From contig JAHFKM010000005.1 of the NCBI GenBank assembly GCA_023245385.1, forward strand, positions 1-24,442: DNA of 24,442 bases. Direction: 5' to 3'. Position 1 is the first letter of the stretch. Each line of letters begins with the position of its first letter. The position numbers and the translations under genes are program-made. This document shows positions 1 to 5,833 of this stretch, in pieces. The DNA comes from an archaeon. Lineage in GTDB: Archaea; Nanobdellota; Nanobdellia; SCGC-AAA011-G17; GW2011-AR18. The notes under the pieces are model-generated. The model ran no database searches and was not told the DNA's origin. It saw only the letters and a program-made list of their open reading frames with translations.

Positions 1-272
1 AGTATTGCTTTTTTGACTTTGTCCTCATCATGGTACGTTTCTGTAGCTTGCCTTACCACTCGCTCATGATCATAACCTGCGAATTGTGGGAAGTGGAGTA
101 TTGCTTTTTTGACTCGTTCAGCGTCAGTGTCATACACTTTCGCAATCTTTAAAATTAATCCTTCTAATTCTTCCTCGCTTTTTCCTTTATGATGAAACCC
201 CGAATGCCCAGCTAAAAAAACAGCATCCCCACTAGAAAAACCAACACTTGCTAATACTTCTTCAAGACCCAT
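1..272 (-). CDS. Helical-repeat hypothetical protein, N-terminal part (cut by window edge)
   Basis: The first 90 codons are visible; the gene runs off the left edge. The protein starts MGLEEVLASVGFSSGD and then enters a helical repeat region: VKKAIL recurs after exactly 32 residues, which in DNA is a 96-bp spacing between the two copies of AGTATTGCTTTTTT (from 1 and from 97). The unit contains a FPQFAGYDHERVV segment and looks like paired amphipathic helices, superficially like mTERF or other alpha-solenoid repeats. No catalytic motif is visible and I do not recognise the family. The ATG is supported by a TATA box 24-33 bp upstream, implying a leaderless mRNA. Function is unknown; solenoids of this kind often bind nucleic acid or protein, but that is only an analogy. 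Confidence 0.75.
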   Translation of the reverse strand, partial: MGLEEVLASVGFSSGDAVFLAGHSGFHHKGKSEEELEGLILKIAKVYDTDAERVKKAILHFPQFAGYDHERVVRQATETYHDEDKVKKAI

Positions 273-295
273 AAACCTTTCTATGAACAAAAAAA

Positions 296-305
296 CATAT
301 AAAAC
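296..305 (-). promoter_or_regulatory. TATA box for the repeat-protein gene
   Basis: On the minus strand this reads GTTTTATATG, centred about 29 bp before the ATG at 272, the spacing expected for an archaeal leaderless transcript. Confidence 0.5.
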
Positions 306-341
306 AAACCCTTTCGCTTTTATAAAAAATTTCTCCCATAA

Positions 342-821
342 CTAAGACCGCTTCCCCTTTCTCTCCAAACGCTCATGCCTCATAAGAAATTTAATTACCT
401 TCTCCACATTCCTCTTTATCGCCTCAGAACTTTTCAAATAATTCAAGTACGCAAGAATCTCCCTTTGTTTCGAAGCAGAAAGATTATCAAACGCAACCCT
501 CGCCTTTCTCTCTTTTTCCAAGGCCTTCTTTAACTCAGGAACAAGACGCAACACCCGCTCTGAAGTATCCAGCTCTAAATGCACAGAAACAAGATCACCC
601 ACACCCACCTTTGCTTTCTTCCGCAACTCATTATTTAGATATAACAAATATCGTTCTCTTCCCTTTGGAACCAATGTTCCCTTAAACTCCGCCTCATTCA
701 ACAAACCCTTCACCGGAATAGGACCACGCTTTCCAAAAGAATCACTCACTACCTTTGGAATATCAATATACGGATTAATTCCATTCACATAAATCTTCGC
801 TTCGAAACGTTTCAGTTCCAT
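342..821 (-). CDS. DUF1905/YdeI (OmdA)-like protein
   Basis: A 159-residue protein with the layout of the DUF1905 plus YdeI/OmdA family. The N-terminal small beta domain (about 1-95) shows the family signatures IDIPKVV, PVKGLLN, FKGTLVP, LLYLNNELRK and GDLVSVHLELD. The helical C-terminal part (about 96-150) contains LSASKQREILAYL followed by the basic KRNVEKVIKFL segment typical of the YdeI-like tail. The biochemical role of the family is unclear; bacterial members have been linked to bacteriocin protection and cell-envelope phenotypes. The start is fixed by a TATA box 23-31 bp upstream, so the mRNA should be leaderless. It is divergent from endA with 87 bp between the starts. Family call fairly sure, function not. 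Confidence 0.8.
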   Translation of the reverse strand: MELKRFEAKIYVNGINPYIDIPKVVSDSFGKRGPIPVKGLLNEAEFKGTLVPKGRERYLLYLNNELRKKAKVGVGDLVSVHLELDTSERVLRLVPELKKALEKERKARVAFDNLSASKQREILAYLNYLKSSEAIKRNVEKVIKFLMRHERLERKGKRS

Positions 822-843
822 ACTCTTTGTTCAGATCTTAAAG

Positions 844-852
844 AAATATAAA
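844..852 (-). promoter_or_regulatory. TATA box for the DUF1905-like gene
   Basis: Minus-strand TTTATATTT centred about 27 bp before the ATG at 821. Confidence 0.55.
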
Positions 853-877
853 CTGATCTTTTTTTCTTCGAGGAAAG

Positions 878-886
878 CTTTATCAA
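878..886 (+). promoter_or_regulatory. Weak TATA-like box for endA
   Basis: CTTTATCAA, centred about 27 bp before the endA ATG. It is weaker than other boxes in the window but at the right distance for a leaderless mRNA. Confidence 0.35.
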
Positions 887-908
887 TACTTTTACTTCTA
901 AAAAGATT

Positions 909-1505
909 ATGACCGAAAAAGCAACAGAAATTGTAGAAGAGAAACTCGGAGAACCAGTAGAAGAAACAACTCTCAAAGGACCAAGCTTCGAAGGAATGCT
1001 CACCCGCGAACTCATCCTCGCAGACGACAGCGATGTGACCCGCGAACTCTACGACAAAACACGCTACGGAGAACCACAAGACTCAAAAAAATTCCACTAT
1101 TCCCTTCTCGAAGGACTCTACTTACTCGAACGCGGAAAATTAAAAATAATCGACTTGAAAGGAAAAGAAATACCCAAAGACACCTTCGTAAAAAAAGCTT
1201 TGAAAATAGAACCCAACTTCATGATCCGCTACGCAGTCTTCAGAGACTTACGCAGAAGAGGATACATCGTCAAAACAGCATTAAAATTCGGCGCAGACTT
1301 CCGCGTCTACGAACGAGGTGTCAAACCAGGAGAAGAACACGCAAAATGGATCGTCTTCCCCGTCTCAGAATCAGAAACCTTAACCTGGTTCGAATTCTCA
1401 GCAAAAAACAGAGTAGCACACTCCACACGGAAACGATTATTACTTGCAATTGTAGACTCAGAAGGAGATTGTGTATTTTACGAAATTCGCTGGGTAAGAC
1501 CTTAG
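909..1505 (+). CDS. endA: tRNA-splicing endonuclease (tRNA-intron lyase)
   Basis: EndA cleaves the bulge-helix-bulge at exon-intron borders in archaeal pre-tRNA (and pre-rRNA), leaving 2',3'-cyclic phosphate and 5'-OH ends. The 198-residue length fits a single-unit subunit that acts as a homo-oligomer. The C-terminal catalytic domain begins around YAVFRDLRRRGYIVKTALKF and carries the full family triad: Tyr134 in DFRVYERGV, His144 in GEEHAKW and Lys175 in STRKRLLLAIVD. The N-terminal half (about 25-105) is the less conserved domain. The ATG is the first in frame, with a TATA-like box about 27 bp upstream. Divergent from the DUF1905-like gene. Presence of endA implies that at least some tRNA or rRNA genes of this organism need processing. 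Identification is confident. Confidence 0.95.
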   Translation: MTEKATEIVEEKLGEPVEETTLKGPSFEGMLTRELILADDSDVTRELYDKTRYGEPQDSKKFHYSLLEGLYLLERGKLKIIDLKGKEIPKDTFVKKALKIEPNFMIRYAVFRDLRRRGYIVKTALKFGADFRVYERGVKPGEEHAKWIVFPVSESETLTWFEFSAKNRVAHSTRKRLLLAIVDSEGDCVFYEIRWVRP

Positions 1506-1564
1506 TATTATTTTTATAAAATATTTATTCTCACCTTCCACACCACCGTTCCAGTTCCATAATT

Positions 1565-1573
1565 CTTATAAAA
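1565..1573 (+). promoter_or_regulatory. TATA box for the winged-helix/nuclease-like operon
   Basis: CTTATAAAA centred about 27 bp before the ATG at 1596. It should drive a leaderless transcript covering 1596-2950. Confidence 0.6.
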
Positions 1574-1595
1574 CAATTACACTTAAATTATCCTT

Positions 1596-2666
1596 ATGCC
1601 CGACCAACGAGAAATAGCCTTGAACCACCTTAAATTATATGGACCTTCTTTACCAGTACAAGTAGCAAAGGCTCTGAATACAAATATCCTCTTCGCTTCA
1701 GCAGTCCTCTCAGAACTCACCTCAAGAAAACAAGTTCTTTTTACTCACGCATCAATAGGAGGATCAAAAATCTACTACCTCAAAGGCCAAGAAGCACAGA
1801 TGGAAGAAAAAATCTCTCCTTCTCTTAAAGGAAGAGAAAAACAAGCATATGAACTCCTCAAAGAAAAAAAAGTATTAAGAGATATAGAACTTGAACCATG
1901 GCAAAGAGTAGCCTTACGCGATCTTAAAGACTGCGCAATACCTCTGACAGTAAGTTTAGCTGCGGAAGCAGAACTCTTCTGGAAAATACACCTTCTTACT
2001 GATGAAGAAGCAAAACCCTTAATTGAAGCTTATATCGAAACACCGGAACCAACCACAGTTCAAAAAACTGAAACATTCAAAGAAACAAAACAAGAATTTA
2101 AGCAAGAAGAAATGAAAGCTCAACAATTACAAAGAGAACAAGCTTCTTTGCAGCAAGAACTCTTAAACCAAAAGCTTCAACAAGAAAAAGCAGAACTTGA
2201 ACAAACCCTTAAAAATCTTAAAGAAGAACTTCTCAAAAATCCAAAACAAGCCACCTTACAAGAATTAAAAAAACAAGAACATAAAGAACCTATTCAAGAA
2301 ATAAAATTAGAAAATAAAGAAATAACTCTTGAAATTAAAGCTAAAAAACCAGAAGGAAAATTCTATTCAACTATCTCTAACTACCTTGAAAATAATAAAA
2401 TTGAAATTCTTAAAGAAGAAATGATCAAAAAAGACAAAGAATTTGATTTTCTTGTTCGTATCCCCACAGCACTCGGACAACTAACCTACTACCTCAAAGC
2501 CAAAGATAAAAAAGCAATCAACGAAGCAGACATCTCCTTAGCACACAGCGAAGGACAAATCAAAAAGTTACCAACCATCTTCCTCACAACAGGAAAGATG
2601 AACAAAAAAGCAAGCCTACACGTAGAACAAAAACTCCAAGGACAACTCGTCTTCAAGGAACTCTAA
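1596..2666 (+). CDS. Winged-helix, coiled-coil, PD-(D/E)xK-like three-domain protein
   Basis: A 356-residue protein with three visible parts. Residues about 1-70 look like a winged helix-turn-helix: helices LNHLKLYG, PVQVAKALN and FASAVLSELTSRKQV, then a wing ending in KIYYLKG. Residues about 155-250 are a Gln/Glu/Lys-rich coiled coil. Residues about 253-356 resemble a restriction-endonuclease fold: helix FYSTISNYLENN, strand EFDFLVRIP with Asp284, strand LTYYLKAKDK with Lys301 and Lys303, helix INEADISLAHSEGQ, then strand LPTIFLTTG. The D...KxK arrangement is a reduced form of the D-(D/E)xK site of Holliday-junction resolvase/Mrr-like nucleases. It is followed without a gap by a small membrane-protein gene. 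Function unknown; a DNA-binding protein with an active or decayed nuclease-like domain is my inference. Confidence 0.7.
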   Translation: MPDQREIALNHLKLYGPSLPVQVAKALNTNILFASAVLSELTSRKQVLFTHASIGGSKIYYLKGQEAQMEEKISPSLKGREKQAYELLKEKKVLRDIELEPWQRVALRDLKDCAIPLTVSLAAEAELFWKIHLLTDEEAKPLIEAYIETPEPTTVQKTETFKETKQEFKQEEMKAQQLQREQASLQQELLNQKLQQEKAELEQTLKNLKEELLKNPKQATLQELKKQEHKEPIQEIKLENKEITLEIKAKKPEGKFYSTISNYLENNKIEILKEEMIKKDKEFDFLVRIPTALGQLTYYLKAKDKKAINEADISLAHSEGQIKKLPTIFLTTGKMNKKASLHVEQKLQGQLVFKEL

Positions 2667-2834
2667 ATGAAAAAAGAACAAATCCTCCGACTCAGCGACG
2701 ACGACAGAAAACTCTTCAAACAACTCCTCAAATGGATCAGGTTCTTTCCGCTTATGTACTTGACACTTTGGATCATCATGTGCCTAATTCTTTTTACACT
2801 CATCTGGATTGTCTTCGGGGCGAGAATAAGATGA
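2667..2834 (+). CDS. Small single-pass membrane protein (55 aa)
   Basis: The ATG follows the TAA of the upstream gene with no base between them, so the two are almost certainly co-transcribed and translationally coupled. The peptide begins MKKEQILRLSDDDRKLF, a charged segment with an amphipathic helix, continues with KWIRFFPL and then a hydrophobic stretch of about 20 residues (about 29-50, containing LWIIMCLILFTLIWIV), and ends GARIR. This predicts one transmembrane helix with a basic C-terminal end. Its stop overlaps the next start as ATGA. No family recognised. Composition and the coupled position support a real gene. Confidence 0.6.
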   Translation: MKKEQILRLSDDDRKLFKQLLKWIRFFPLMYLTLWIIMCLILFTLIWIVFGARIR

Positions 2835-2950
2835 GCCTGAAACATTCAATGAAACTTAACGAAGCTCCTTTTAACGAAATACTAGAAGGAACTAAGACTA
2901 TTGAAATAAGATTGAACGATGAAAAAAGACAAACACTTTCCAAACTCTGA
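2831..2950 (+). pseudogene. Truncated ASCH/PUA-like domain gene (39 codons left)
   Basis: The ATG overlaps the preceding TGA (ATGA), a normal operon junction. The 39 residues read MSLKHSMKLNEAPFNEILEG and then TKTIEIRLNDEKRQTLSKL, which is the start of the ASCH domain (a PUA-related fold, seen in RNA-binding and small nuclease-like proteins): the MKL..APFN.I..G.KTIE.RLNDEKR signature is clear. A full ASCH domain needs about 100 residues and normally continues with a VGDxIxF strand after this point; here TGA follows at once, and 15 bases later the convergent neighbour begins. So only the first helix and strand remain. Either a truncated remnant or a very short derivative; the remnant reading is more likely. 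Confidence 0.6.
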
Positions 2951-2965
2951 ACAATCCTCGCGATC

Positions 2966-3373
2966 TTACCCCCTAAACAAATATCCCTGCCTCATCAGTT
3001 CATCCACCATCTCTTTAGAATCTCCAATTAAATAATAACACTGCTCATTCTTAAATTTCTCAATTTCAGCAGGAACTTTAATTATTTCATCAAACCTAAC
3101 CCCCTTTTTGTTTTCTCTGACAAACAATTTTCGCGCCCTATCCAAAAAATATGGTCCACACTTCCCCACAGGATCCTGCACGAGCACCTCCCCCCTCCAC
3201 AATCTACTCCCTATCTTTCCATAATTCACCGCTAAAGACAAGGCCTCAAACTCCCCCTCCTTCTCTACTATCAACCACAAAAGACAGGCTTCCTCTCCAA
3301 GAATAAGATCAGAAACAGTTCTCTCTAACTTTCCTTTAGAAGATCCTAACTCAGCAGCGATTTCATAAGTCAT
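2966..3373 (-). CDS. Hypothetical protein (135 aa)
   Basis: I do not recognise this protein. It starts MTYEIAAELGSSKGKLERTV, whose helix pattern could be a small helix-turn-helix-like unit, continues through two hydrophobic strands (EACLLWLIVEKEG and ALSLAVNYG), and ends in KEMVDELMRQGYLFRG. An upstream in-frame ATG at 3436 would add 21 residues, but that extension would overlap the divergent gene and its promoter. The chosen ATG lies 27 bp from the TATA element shared with the plus-strand methyltransferase, so it is strongly preferred. No membrane segment or catalytic motif is evident. Soluble, function unknown. Confidence 0.65.
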   Translation of the reverse strand: MTYEIAAELGSSKGKLERTVSDLILGEEACLLWLIVEKEGEFEALSLAVNYGKIGSRLWRGEVLVQDPVGKCGPYFLDRARKLFVRENKKGVRFDEIIKVPAEIEKFKNEQCYYLIGDSKEMVDELMRQGYLFRG

Positions 3374-3394
3374 AACTTTACAAAAAAACCACAC

Positions 3395-3405
3395 CTTTAT
3401 TAAAA
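3395..3405. promoter_or_regulatory. Shared bidirectional TATA box
   Basis: The near-palindrome CTTTATTAAAA sits midway between two divergent starts: its centre (about 3400) is 27 bp from the minus-strand ATG at 3373 and 26 bp from the plus-strand ATG at 3426. No other TATA-like element lies at a proper distance for either gene, so one element probably serves both directions. Confidence 0.55.
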
Positions 3406-3425
3406 CATAGGCCTCTTGCACCTTT

Positions 3426-4532
3426 ATGAAATACATCTTTGTTTTAGGAAGAGATCCTGAGCTTTCAAAAGCAGAAATCGAAAGCTACCTCGAAGCAAGA
3501 AAAATTCCTTTTACAACCATAGACAACGGGAAAGAAGCACTTGTCATAGAACTTTCAACTTTTGAAAAAAAAATAATTAAAGAACTCGGAGGCACAATAA
3601 AAATAGCAGAACTTCTCTCTTCAGAACGAAGACTGGACAGAATCGAATACACACTAAAAGAAAAAGAACTCTACAAAGGAAGCAAAAACAAAATCACCTA
3701 TTCTATCACCGCCTTAGAAACAGATTTAGACAGTTTTCTTGAAGATTACCTCAAAGATTATTTCAAAGGAATGCACTTAAAAGCATTACACAAAAAAGAA
3801 GTCAGCCCAAGCCAGCTCTCCCAAAGAAAAGACGCACTAGACTTTGTCGTATTCAGATCCCACATCGGAATAACAATCGCAGTTTCAAACCCTAAAGAAC
3901 TCAAAAGAAGAGACTTAGAAAGACCAGCAGTCGACCACATGAAAGTTATCTCTCTTAGATTAGCAAAAATTTTAATAAACTTAAGCGAAGCAAAAGAAAA
4001 CTCTCTATTCTTAGACCCATTCTGCGGATCCGGATCAATCTTACAAGAAGCCTTACTCCTAGGATGCAAGGTACGAGGCGTAGACAAAGACCCAGAATCA
4101 ATAAGACAAGCAAAACTAAACCTAGAATGGCTAAAACAAAATTATCCTCTAAAAGAGGATTACACACTCCATTATTCTGACGCGAGAAAACTCACCCTCT
4201 ATGTTCCTATTAAAAGCATAGACGCAGTCGCAACAGAACCCTACCTCGGACCATTCATCAGAAAAATCCCCAGCATTTTTGAAGCAATAACACTTATAGA
4301 AGATCTAACCAACCTTTACGCACAAGTATTAAATCAATTAAGCCAAGTCCTGAAAAAAGGGAAAAAACTAATATTCATCACACCAAGATTTAAAACAAAA
4401 GAAGGAAAAACACTCTTCCTTAATTTCGAAGTCCTCGCCAAAGAACACGGCTTTGATCCAGAAAAAAAATTCTTCTACGCCTATCCAGAAAGCAAATTAC
4501 TACGAGACATTCATGTGCTAAGAAAGAATTAG
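3426..4532 (+). CDS. Trm11/Trm-G10-type tRNA (guanine-N2) methyltransferase (COG1041-like)
   Basis: SAM-dependent RNA methyltransferase of the family that modifies G10 of tRNA (N2-methyl or N2,N2-dimethylguanosine). Residues about 1-155 match the N-terminal ferredoxin-like and THUMP part that binds tRNA. The segment around 160-186, RRDLERPAVDHMKVISLRLA, is the family linker into the Rossmann domain. Motif I is DPFCGSGS (197-204) and the acidic ribose-binding turn is GVDKDPES (218-225). The motif IV position reads TEPYLG (270-275) instead of the usual DPPYG, so the residue expected to hold the target amino group is changed from Asp to Glu with the second Pro lost. The start is fixed by the shared TATA box 26 bp upstream. 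The enzyme class is firm; the exact target base is inference. Confidence 0.85.
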   Translation: MKYIFVLGRDPELSKAEIESYLEARKIPFTTIDNGKEALVIELSTFEKKIIKELGGTIKIAELLSSERRLDRIEYTLKEKELYKGSKNKITYSITALETDLDSFLEDYLKDYFKGMHLKALHKKEVSPSQLSQRKDALDFVVFRSHIGITIAVSNPKELKRRDLERPAVDHMKVISLRLAKILINLSEAKENSLFLDPFCGSGSILQEALLLGCKVRGVDKDPESIRQAKLNLEWLKQNYPLKEDYTLHYSDARKLTLYVPIKSIDAVATEPYLGPFIRKIPSIFEAITLIEDLTNLYAQVLNQLSQVLKKGKKLIFITPRFKTKEGKTLFLNFEVLAKEHGFDPEKKFFYAYPESKLLRDIHVLRKN

Positions 4533-4587
4533 GCTTTCGTAAGCTGTAAAGTAAACGACACCTAAAGGCCTTTAAGGATTCAAAAAG

Positions 4588-4598
4588 CTTTATAAATA
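4588..4598 (+). promoter_or_regulatory. TATA box for the RibD-like gene
   Basis: CTTTATAAATA, centred near 4593. This is only 17 bp from the first in-frame ATG (4610) but about 35 bp from the ATG at 4628, so transcription should start near 4619, after the first ATG. A perfect 10-bp palindrome, AAAGGCCTTT (4564-4573), lies just upstream and could be a regulator site. Confidence 0.55.
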
Positions 4599-4627
4599 AT
4601 TCAAACAATATGACAACAAAGAAAAAT

Positions 4628-5209
4628 ATGAGAAAACTAATTGTCTTTGAACTGGTATCAATTGACGGCTTCTTTGCCAGACCGAACGGTGAAATGATGG
4701 AGCACAATTATGATGATGAGATGGGCGCGCATTCTATAGAACAATTGAAATCATTAGGCACACTTATCTTCGGTCGGACGACGTACGAGTTGATGGCGAG
4801 TTACTGGCCCACACAGAGCGGGGTCAAGAGTGAGCCGATTGTGGCTAGGATAATGAATGCTATTCCAAAAATAGTTTTTTCAGAAACGCTCAAAAAAGTA
4901 AAAGATGGACCGCTCTGGAAGAATGTTACCATCTTTCATGAAATAAAGCCCGAAGAAATCATCAAAATGAAAGAGCAAGAAGGAGAAGACATCGCTATAT
5001 TCGGCAGCGGCACCATTGTACAACAATTTACAAACCTCGGTCTTATTGATGAATATAGGTTGATTGTGAACCCTCTCATCTTGGGAAATGGAAAACCGTT
5101 ATTCAAGGACATTAAGAACAAACTTAACCTCAAGCTTCTGAACACAAGGTTATTTAAAAACGGAAATGTGCTGCTTTGTTATCAGTCACTGGGAAACAAA
5201 GGAAAATAA
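4628..5209 (+). CDS. RibD C-terminal/dihydrofolate-reductase-like reductase
   Basis: A 193-residue NADPH-dependent reductase-like protein of the RibD C-terminal domain family (DHFR fold; YyaP/YwjB-like stand-alone members). Signatures in order: MRKLIVFELVSIDGFFARPN at the start, LGTLIFGRTTYELMASYWP (the helix and dinucleotide-facing loop), KIVFSETL, then IAIFGSGTIVQQF (the GSG nucleotide-binding loop) and IDEYRLIVNPLILGNGKPLF. Substrate is not evident; such solitary members are not necessarily riboflavin or folate enzymes. I prefer the ATG at 4628 because it gives the family-typical start and because the TATA box lies too close to the alternative ATG at 4610. Codon choice (for example CGGTCGGACGACG) is more GC-rich than in its neighbours, which fits acquisition from bacteria. 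Confidence 0.85.
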   Translation: MRKLIVFELVSIDGFFARPNGEMMEHNYDDEMGAHSIEQLKSLGTLIFGRTTYELMASYWPTQSGVKSEPIVARIMNAIPKIVFSETLKKVKDGPLWKNVTIFHEIKPEEIIKMKEQEGEDIAIFGSGTIVQQFTNLGLIDEYRLIVNPLILGNGKPLFKDIKNKLNLKLLNTRLFKNGNVLLCYQSLGNKGK

Positions 5210-5242
5210 GAATTTTCCGCCAAAGAAAAAACTTGGATTTTA

Positions 5243-5416
5243 TTATAAGATTAGTGAATATTTTCTAATCAAATCCAGCCATCTATTTTTCCCTAATCCA
5301 AAATTTACACCTGCAGTTTCGCAAGGAACTTCATCAGTAATACAATGATCTTCTATAAAGTTGTCGGTGCCAGAATAGCTTTTTTGCACCAAATTAAGTG
5401 ACGTTAACTTTACAAC
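5243..5416 (-). other. Open minus-strand reading frame without ATG, possible gene remnant
   Basis: Between the RibD-like gene and eS17 the minus strand is open for 57 codons to a TAA at 5243-5245. The translation looks protein-like: LVQKSYSGTDNFIEDHC, then DEVPCETAGVNFGLGKNRW and LDLIRKYSLIL at the end. There is no ATG; TTG (5390-5392) or GTG (5387-5389) are the only usual alternative starts, and a TGA closes the frame just upstream. The TATA element at 5432-5440 also faces this way but would start the RNA near 5410. Either a remnant of a lost gene or a small gene with a non-ATG start. Family not recognised. Confidence 0.3.
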
Positions 5417-5422
5417 TCAGGT

Positions 5423-5457
5423 TTTCGCAAACTTTAAATAACACAGCCCTTTCGCAA
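5423..5457 (+). promoter_or_regulatory. eS17 promoter: TATA box flanked by direct repeats
   Basis: The TATA box CTTTAAATA (5432-5440) is centred 27 bp before the eS17 ATG, so the mRNA should be leaderless. The octamer TTTCGCAA lies directly upstream (5423-5430, the BRE position) and again between TATA and start (5450-5457); a third copy is at 5317-5324. This could be an operator, or chance in AT-rich sequence. Confidence 0.5.
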
Positions 5458-5462
5458 CAGTT

Positions 5463-5651
5463 ATGGGAAGAATTAGAACAACACTCATTAAAAGAACAGG
5501 AAAAAAATTGTTTCAAAAATACCCAGAAAAATTCACTACAGATTTCGCTGCCAACAAAATTTCAGTCGTAGAATATGTAGATCTCCCTTCTAAAAAACTT
5601 AAAAACTTGCTCGCAGGATACCTCACAAGACTTAAAAAAACAGCACGATAA
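5463..5651 (+). CDS. rps17e: 30S ribosomal protein eS17
   Basis: Small-subunit ribosomal protein of the archaeal/eukaryotic eS17 family (no bacterial homologue). The 62 residues cover the full length usual for archaeal members. Family signatures: MGRIRTTLIKRTGKKL at the start, KYPEKFTTDFAANK in the middle and SKKLKNLLAGYLTRLK near the end. Highly basic, as expected for an rRNA-binding protein. The ATG is supported by a TATA box 27 bp upstream, so translation should begin on a leaderless mRNA. It stands alone rather than in a ribosomal-protein operon. The following 180 bp hold no gene that I can support. Confidence 0.95.
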   Translation: MGRIRTTLIKRTGKKLFQKYPEKFTTDFAANKISVVEYVDLPSKKLKNLLAGYLTRLKKTAR

Positions 5652-5790
5652 AAAAAATTATTTATATCTAAAATTTTATGACAGAAGAATAAACTATTAA
5701 CATTTCTCTAATCTTCACAGAAAGAATAAAAAAAAAACAAGGGGGGAAAAATCACCGCAAGTTATACTAACAAATAAATTCTCAAGCAAA

Positions 5791-5830
5791 CATTTATTAA
5801 TCCTTTAACAAAGATCCTCCTCAAAGAGGA
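5791..5830 (+). promoter_or_regulatory. TATA box plus Shine-Dalgarno site for the antiporter gene
   Basis: CATTTATTAA (5791-5800) is centred about 38 bp before the ATG at 5834, giving a short leader of about 12 bases. That leader holds AGAGGA (5825-5830), a purine-rich Shine-Dalgarno-like site 3 bases before the ATG. TCCTC just upstream (5816-5820) could pair with GAGGA, but the predicted start of the RNA lies after it. Confidence 0.5.
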
Positions 5831-5833
5831 AAT

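Noticed and set aside
831..1079. Two minus-strand open frames over the endA start (812-1015 and 831-1079)
   Set aside because: They overlap endA and the divergent promoter region and have no family features; shadows of the real gene.
2732..2950. 72-codon frame beginning upstream of the ASCH remnant
   Set aside because: Its first 33 codons overlap the small membrane-protein gene in another frame; the ASCH similarity begins at 2831, where ATGA coupling supports the start.
4564..4573. AAAGGCCTTT palindrome as a defined operator
   Set aside because: Only one copy, 10 bp, and no regulator linked to it; mentioned with the promoter but not called a site.
5166..5348. Plus-strand frame of 60 codons after the RibD-like gene
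   Set aside because: It begins inside the RibD-like gene in a different frame, has no promoter, and is antisense to the more protein-like minus-strand frame.
5652..5790. Possible small RNA in the A-rich spacer after eS17 (TATA-like TTATTTATATC near 5659 and a G6 run near 5742)
   Set aside because: No stable hairpin, C/D or H/ACA box, or conserved element could be found; the TATA-like box could be chance in A/T-rich sequence.
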